Shown here piece by piece: positions 61,348 to 64,000 of a stretch of 64,000 nucleotides of DNA. How positions within the stretch are numbered: position 1 is the stretch's first letter; the number at the start of each line of letters is the position of its first letter. The DNA is from JADFNB01 sp036397455. GTDB lineage: Bacteria > Gemmatimonadota > Gemmatimonadetes > Gemmatimonadales > GWC2-71-9. The stretch is from NCBI GenBank assembly GCA_036397455.1, contig DASWIX010000025.1:62001-126000 (forward strand). Direction: 5' to 3'. Under the pieces are notes generated by a model, which was not told the origin of the DNA, ran no database searches, and saw only the letters and a list, made by a program, of their open reading frames with translations. A program made the translations under genes and the position numbers.

Positions 61348-61568
61348 CCCTGTGTCCTCTCGCGGAGCAACGTCACGATGCGCGCGATGTTGCGCCGCAT
61401 GGTCCGTATCCGCATCGGGTTGTCAGCGGATATGTCTTCGGTAGCCGAGCGGAACCGCAATCGGAATTGCGCCTCCCGCAGCTTGACCAACTCGCTCTGG
61501 AGCTCGTCGACATCGAGTTCCCGCAGCTGTTCCGGGGTCACCCGCCGCCGTTCGGAATCCAACGCCAT
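61344..61568 (-). CDS. rpmC: 50S ribosomal protein L29
   Basis: This small helical protein at the exit tunnel has the L29 signature ELQSELVKLREAQFRLRFRS and RNIARIVTLLRER. The ATG at 61568 is used, with GGAGG 9 nt upstream (74 residues); a GTG three codons earlier is possible. Confidence 0.95.
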   Translation of the reverse strand: MALDSERRRVTPEQLRELDVDELQSELVKLREAQFRLRFRSATEDISADNPMRIRTMRRNIARIVTLLRERTQG

Positions 61569-61569
61569 C

Positions 61570-61983
61570 TTACGCACCCTCCCGAATCACGAACTGCGTC
61601 CGCAACGGCAACTTGGCTGACGCCAGCGCAAACGCCCGGCGCGCCACCGCCTCCGGGACACCCTCGATCTCGAACATGACGCGACCGGGCCGCACCACCA
61701 CCACCCACCCCTCCGGGTTCCCCTTCCCCTTCCCCATGCGTGTCTCGGCCGGCTTCTTGGTGATCGGCTTATCCGGGAAGATCCGAATCCAGACCTTGCC
61801 GCCACGTTTCATCTCGCGCGTGAGCGCCACACGAGCCGCCTCGATCTGCCGGTTGCTGATCCATCCCGGATCGAGCGTCTGCAGCCCGTATTGACCGAAC
61901 GAGACCGTGTTGCCACGGGTCGCATGCCCGCGCGTGCGGCCTTTCATCTGCTTCCGGTACTTGACCCGTTTTGGCGCCAGCAT
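61570..61983 (-). CDS. rplP: 50S ribosomal protein L16
   Basis: The 137-residue protein sits near the peptidyl-transferase centre. Text: PKRVKYRKQMKGRTRGHATR, RMGKGKGNPEGWVVVVRPGR. It is directly followed by rpmC. Confidence 0.97.
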   Translation of the reverse strand: MLAPKRVKYRKQMKGRTRGHATRGNTVSFGQYGLQTLDPGWISNRQIEAARVALTREMKRGGKVWIRIFPDKPITKKPAETRMGKGKGNPEGWVVVVRPGRVMFEIEGVPEAVARRAFALASAKLPLRTQFVIREGA

Positions 61984-61985
61984 CG

Positions 61986-62645
61986 TCAGGCTCCTGTGCT
62001 ATACGTCCGGCCGCGGGCGTCATCGACGACCTCGCCCTTGAACACCCATACCTTGACACCGATGGTCCCGAAGGTCGTCTTGGCGGTCGACGTCGCGTAA
62101 TCGACATCGGCCCGCAACGTGTGCAGCGGCACGCGCCCTTCGTGATACCCCTCGACCCGCGCGATTTCCGATCCGCCCAACCGACCGGCCGCCCGAATCT
62201 TGATCCCCTGGGCACCCATGCGCATCGTGCTCTGCACCGCGCGTTTCATGGCCCGGCGGAACGACACCCGTTGGGTCAACTGGTGCGCGACATTGTCCGC
62301 GACCAACTGGGCATCCAGCTCGGGGCGCTTGATTTCCTCGACGTTGATCGCCACGTCCCGACCCGTCAAGTGCGCCAACTCATCGCGCAACTTGTCCACC
62401 TCGGCGCCGCGCTTGCCGATGACGACACCCGGGCGGCCGGTGAAGATCGTGACCGACACCTTCCCCGGTTTCCGCTCGATGTGCACGTCGGAAATGGCCG
62501 CGTGCCCCAGCCGCGTCTTCAGATACTTCCGAACCAGCTCGTCTTCCCTCAGCAACGCGGGGAAGTCACCTCGGGCGAACCAGCGCGACCGCCAGGGCTT
62601 GACAATCCCGAGCCGGAACCCGTACGGATGCGTCTTCTGGCCCAT
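61986..62645 (-). CDS. rpsC: 30S ribosomal protein S3
   Basis: The 219-residue protein has GQKTHPYGFRLGIVKPW, the KH loop GRPGVVIGKRGAEVDKL, and C-terminal RAMKRAVQSTMRMGAQGIKI. It lines the mRNA entry site. Its ATG overlaps the rplV stop (TAATG). Confidence 0.97.
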   Translation of the reverse strand: MGQKTHPYGFRLGIVKPWRSRWFARGDFPALLREDELVRKYLKTRLGHAAISDVHIERKPGKVSVTIFTGRPGVVIGKRGAEVDKLRDELAHLTGRDVAINVEEIKRPELDAQLVADNVAHQLTQRVSFRRAMKRAVQSTMRMGAQGIKIRAAGRLGGSEIARVEGYHEGRVPLHTLRADVDYATSTAKTTFGTIGVKVWVFKGEVVDDARGRTYSTGA

Positions 62646-62998
62646 TATTTCTCCTTGTCCGCGACGCGGATCTCGACCGTGCTCATCCGCTTGAGAATCG
62701 GCGTGGCGCGTCCGTGCGCGGCCGACCGATACCGCCGCAGCGTCGCCGCCTCGTTGATGACGGCATACGCGACGTACAGACGATCGACGTCGAACGCCCG
62801 GTTATCGCGCACCGCGTCCTGCTCGGCATTCGCCACCGCCGAGCGCAGGACCTTCTCGATCTGCTTCGCCGCCCGCTTCTTCGAGAAACGCAACAGCGCA
62901 TAGGCCGCATTCACGTCCTTGCCCCGCACCTCGTCGATCACGAGCCGCATCTTGCGCGGCGACTGCCGCACCCACCGCTGTATCGCACGTGCCGCCAT
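62645..62998 (-). CDS. rplV: 50S ribosomal protein L22
   Basis: The 117-residue protein lines the exit tunnel. Family text: SPRKMRLVIDEVRGKDV and the loop-end RSAAHGRATPILKRMSTVEI. It ends one base into the rpsC start. Confidence 0.97.
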   Translation of the reverse strand: MAARAIQRWVRQSPRKMRLVIDEVRGKDVNAAYALLRFSKKRAAKQIEKVLRSAVANAEQDAVRDNRAFDVDRLYVAYAVINEAATLRRYRSAAHGRATPILKRMSTVEIRVADKEK

Positions 62999-63010
62999 GG
63001 TGGCCTCCGC

Positions 63011-63295
63011 CTATCCGGCCTTCTTGTCCGCGGGCGTCCTGCCTCCATGCCCGCGGAACAAGCGTGTCGGAGCGAATTCGCCGAGCTTGTGCCCGACCAT
63101 GTTCTCGCTGACATACACGGGAATGAACTTGTTCCCGTTATGCACCGCGATCGTATGGCCGACGAATTCCGGTGTGATCGTGGACCGACGCGACCACGTC
63201 TTGAAGACGCGTTTCTCGTTGGCCTCGTTCAGCACCCGGATCTTCCAGAGCAACGATTCCTCGACGTACGGTCCCTTCTTGATACTCCTGGCCAT
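63011..63295 (-). CDS. rpsS: 30S ribosomal protein S19
   Basis: The 94-residue protein has ARSIKKGPYVEESLLWK, FKTWSRRSTITPEFVGHTIA and the C-terminal GHKLGEFAPTRLFRGHGG. The ATG at 63295 is preferred over a TTG one codon earlier. Confidence 0.97.
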   Translation of the reverse strand: MARSIKKGPYVEESLLWKIRVLNEANEKRVFKTWSRRSTITPEFVGHTIAVHNGNKFIPVYVSENMVGHKLGEFAPTRLFRGHGGRTPADKKAG

Positions 63296-63307
63296 CAATG
63301 CCCTCGC

Positions 63308-64000
63308 TTACTTCGTGGCCTTGCCGCGTTTGCGACCGCGAACGATCAACTTCGTGCTGGCCTTCTTCTTTTTCCGCGTCTTCTTGCCTTCCACCTTGCC
63401 CCACGGCGACGTCGGGGGACGACCACCGGACGCGCGACCCTCCCCGCCACCCAGCGGGTGATCGACCGGGTTCATCGCCACGCCCCGCACGATCGGGCGC
63501 CGGCCGAGCCAGCGCTTCTTGCCCGCCTTGCCGATGCGAATCAGTTCGTGCTCGGCATTCCCAACCTCACCGACCGTGGCGGAGCACTCGCCGCGTATCA
63601 TCCGGACCTCACCGCTGCGCAGCTTGACCGTGACATGGCTGCCTTCCTTGGCCACGACCTGCGCGCGCGTTCCCGCCGACCGGCAGAGTTGCGCGCCCTT
63701 GCCGAGACGCAACTCGATGCAGTGAACCGTCGTGCCGAGCGGGATTTCCGCCAGCGGCATCGCGTTCCCGTTCCGGATGTCGCTCCCCGGTCCCGACACC
63801 ACGGTCTCCCCAACCACCAGCCCCTTGGGATGCACGATGTAGCGCTTCTCCCCGTCCGCGTACACGAGCAACGCGATGCGGGCGGTGCGGTTCGGGTCGT
63901 ATTCAATGGCGACCACGCGGGCAGGAATGCCGTGCTTCGCGCGCTTGAAGTCGACCAGCCGGTACCGCCTTTTGTGCCCGCCGCCACGATGCCGCACCGT
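63308..64000 (-). CDS. rplB: 50S ribosomal protein L2, C-terminal part (N-terminus beyond window)
   Basis: The visible 230 residues begin inside RHRGGGHKRRYRLVDFKR and include the peptidyl-transferase-proximal GVAMNPVDHPLGGGEGRASG with the conserved His. The tail ends IVRGRKRGKATK. The gene is cut by the window end, and rplW/rplD/rplC would be expected beyond it. Confidence 0.96.
   Translation of the reverse strand, partial: TVRHRGGGHKRRYRLVDFKRAKHGIPARVVAIEYDPNRTARIALLVYADGEKRYIVHPKGLVVGETVVSGPGSDIRNGNAMPLAEIPLGTTVHCIELRLGKGAQLCRSAGTRAQVVAKEGSHVTVKLRSGEVRMIRGECSATVGEVGNAEHELIRIGKAGKKRWLGRRPIVRGVAMNPVDHPLGGGEGRASGGRPPTSPWGKVEGKKTRKKKKASTKLIVRGRKRGKATK

Overview
The window is GC-rich (visibly around two thirds G+C), gene-dense bacterial chromosome that looks like Gemmatimonadota. 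The reasons are the mix of FHA proteins and Ser/Thr kinases with zinc-ribbon N-termini, an adenosylcobalamin-dependent ribonucleotide reductase, TonB-type outer-membrane proteins, several lipoproteins, and many ATGA/GTGA gene overlaps. The phylum is inferred from gene content only; no rRNA is present. I saw no tRNA, rRNA, CRISPR array, insertion sequence or prophage.

Layout. 1-8.1 kb (minus): a cut YihY/BrkB membrane protein, YtxH, a PhnP-like metallo-hydrolase, pyruvate kinase, IspG, two small proteins, NrdJ and a gamma-carbonic-anhydrase-like hexapeptide protein. 8.1-15.0 kb (minus): a membrane Ser/Thr kinase carrying PEGA and TonB-C-like domains, a protease/propeller/beta-barrel fusion, and an N-acetylmuramoyl-L-alanine amidase lipoprotein. 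15.1-20.3 kb (plus): a tightly coupled phospho-signalling operon made of a double-FHA protein, a Ser/Thr kinase, a PP2C phosphatase, and a membrane protein joining FHA to a trypsin-like protease. 20.3-24.1 kb: peptidoglycan recycling (anmK, murQ) and, divergently, gamma-glutamyltransferase. 24.2-32.7 kb (minus): a lipoprotein, CcdA, an arginine/ornithine catabolism operon (agmatinase, pyruvoyl arginine decarboxylase, a Fur regulator, a hypothetical protein, a TIGR00300-type ornithine cyclodeaminase homologue), priA and three small unknowns. 32.8-41.7 kb (minus): a TonB receptor, two metallopeptidases, an NSS transporter, glyS and glycerate kinase. 42.0-44.4 kb (plus): an orphan Wzc-type tyrosine autokinase. 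44.4-50.5 kb (minus): purA, a HOGA/DapA-type aldolase, pilT, a hydroxyacid dehydrogenase, an MgtC-family protein and trpS. 50.5-51.3 kb (plus): an inositol-monophosphatase-family enzyme.

51.4-54.2 kb is the accessory island and the most interesting stretch. A thioredoxin-like lipoprotein, a 67-residue secreted four-cysteine peptide and a beta-propeller lipoprotein form one minus-strand operon. A divergent AraC-like HTH gene faces it; this gene carries a run of 14 G near its end. Next to it lies a decayed second copy of the 3' end of map. 54.2-64.0 kb (minus) is the S10/spc ribosomal operon from rplB (cut by the window edge) to secY-adk-map. The genes that usually follow map (infA, rpmJ, rpsM, rpsK, rpsD, rpoA, rplQ) are missing here; the island occupies their place.

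Taken together the window is mostly core metabolism and translation. It also holds envelope-facing signalling modules in which cytoplasmic phosphorylation readers or kinases are fused to periplasmic effector domains, and one small peptide cassette that may be a new system.
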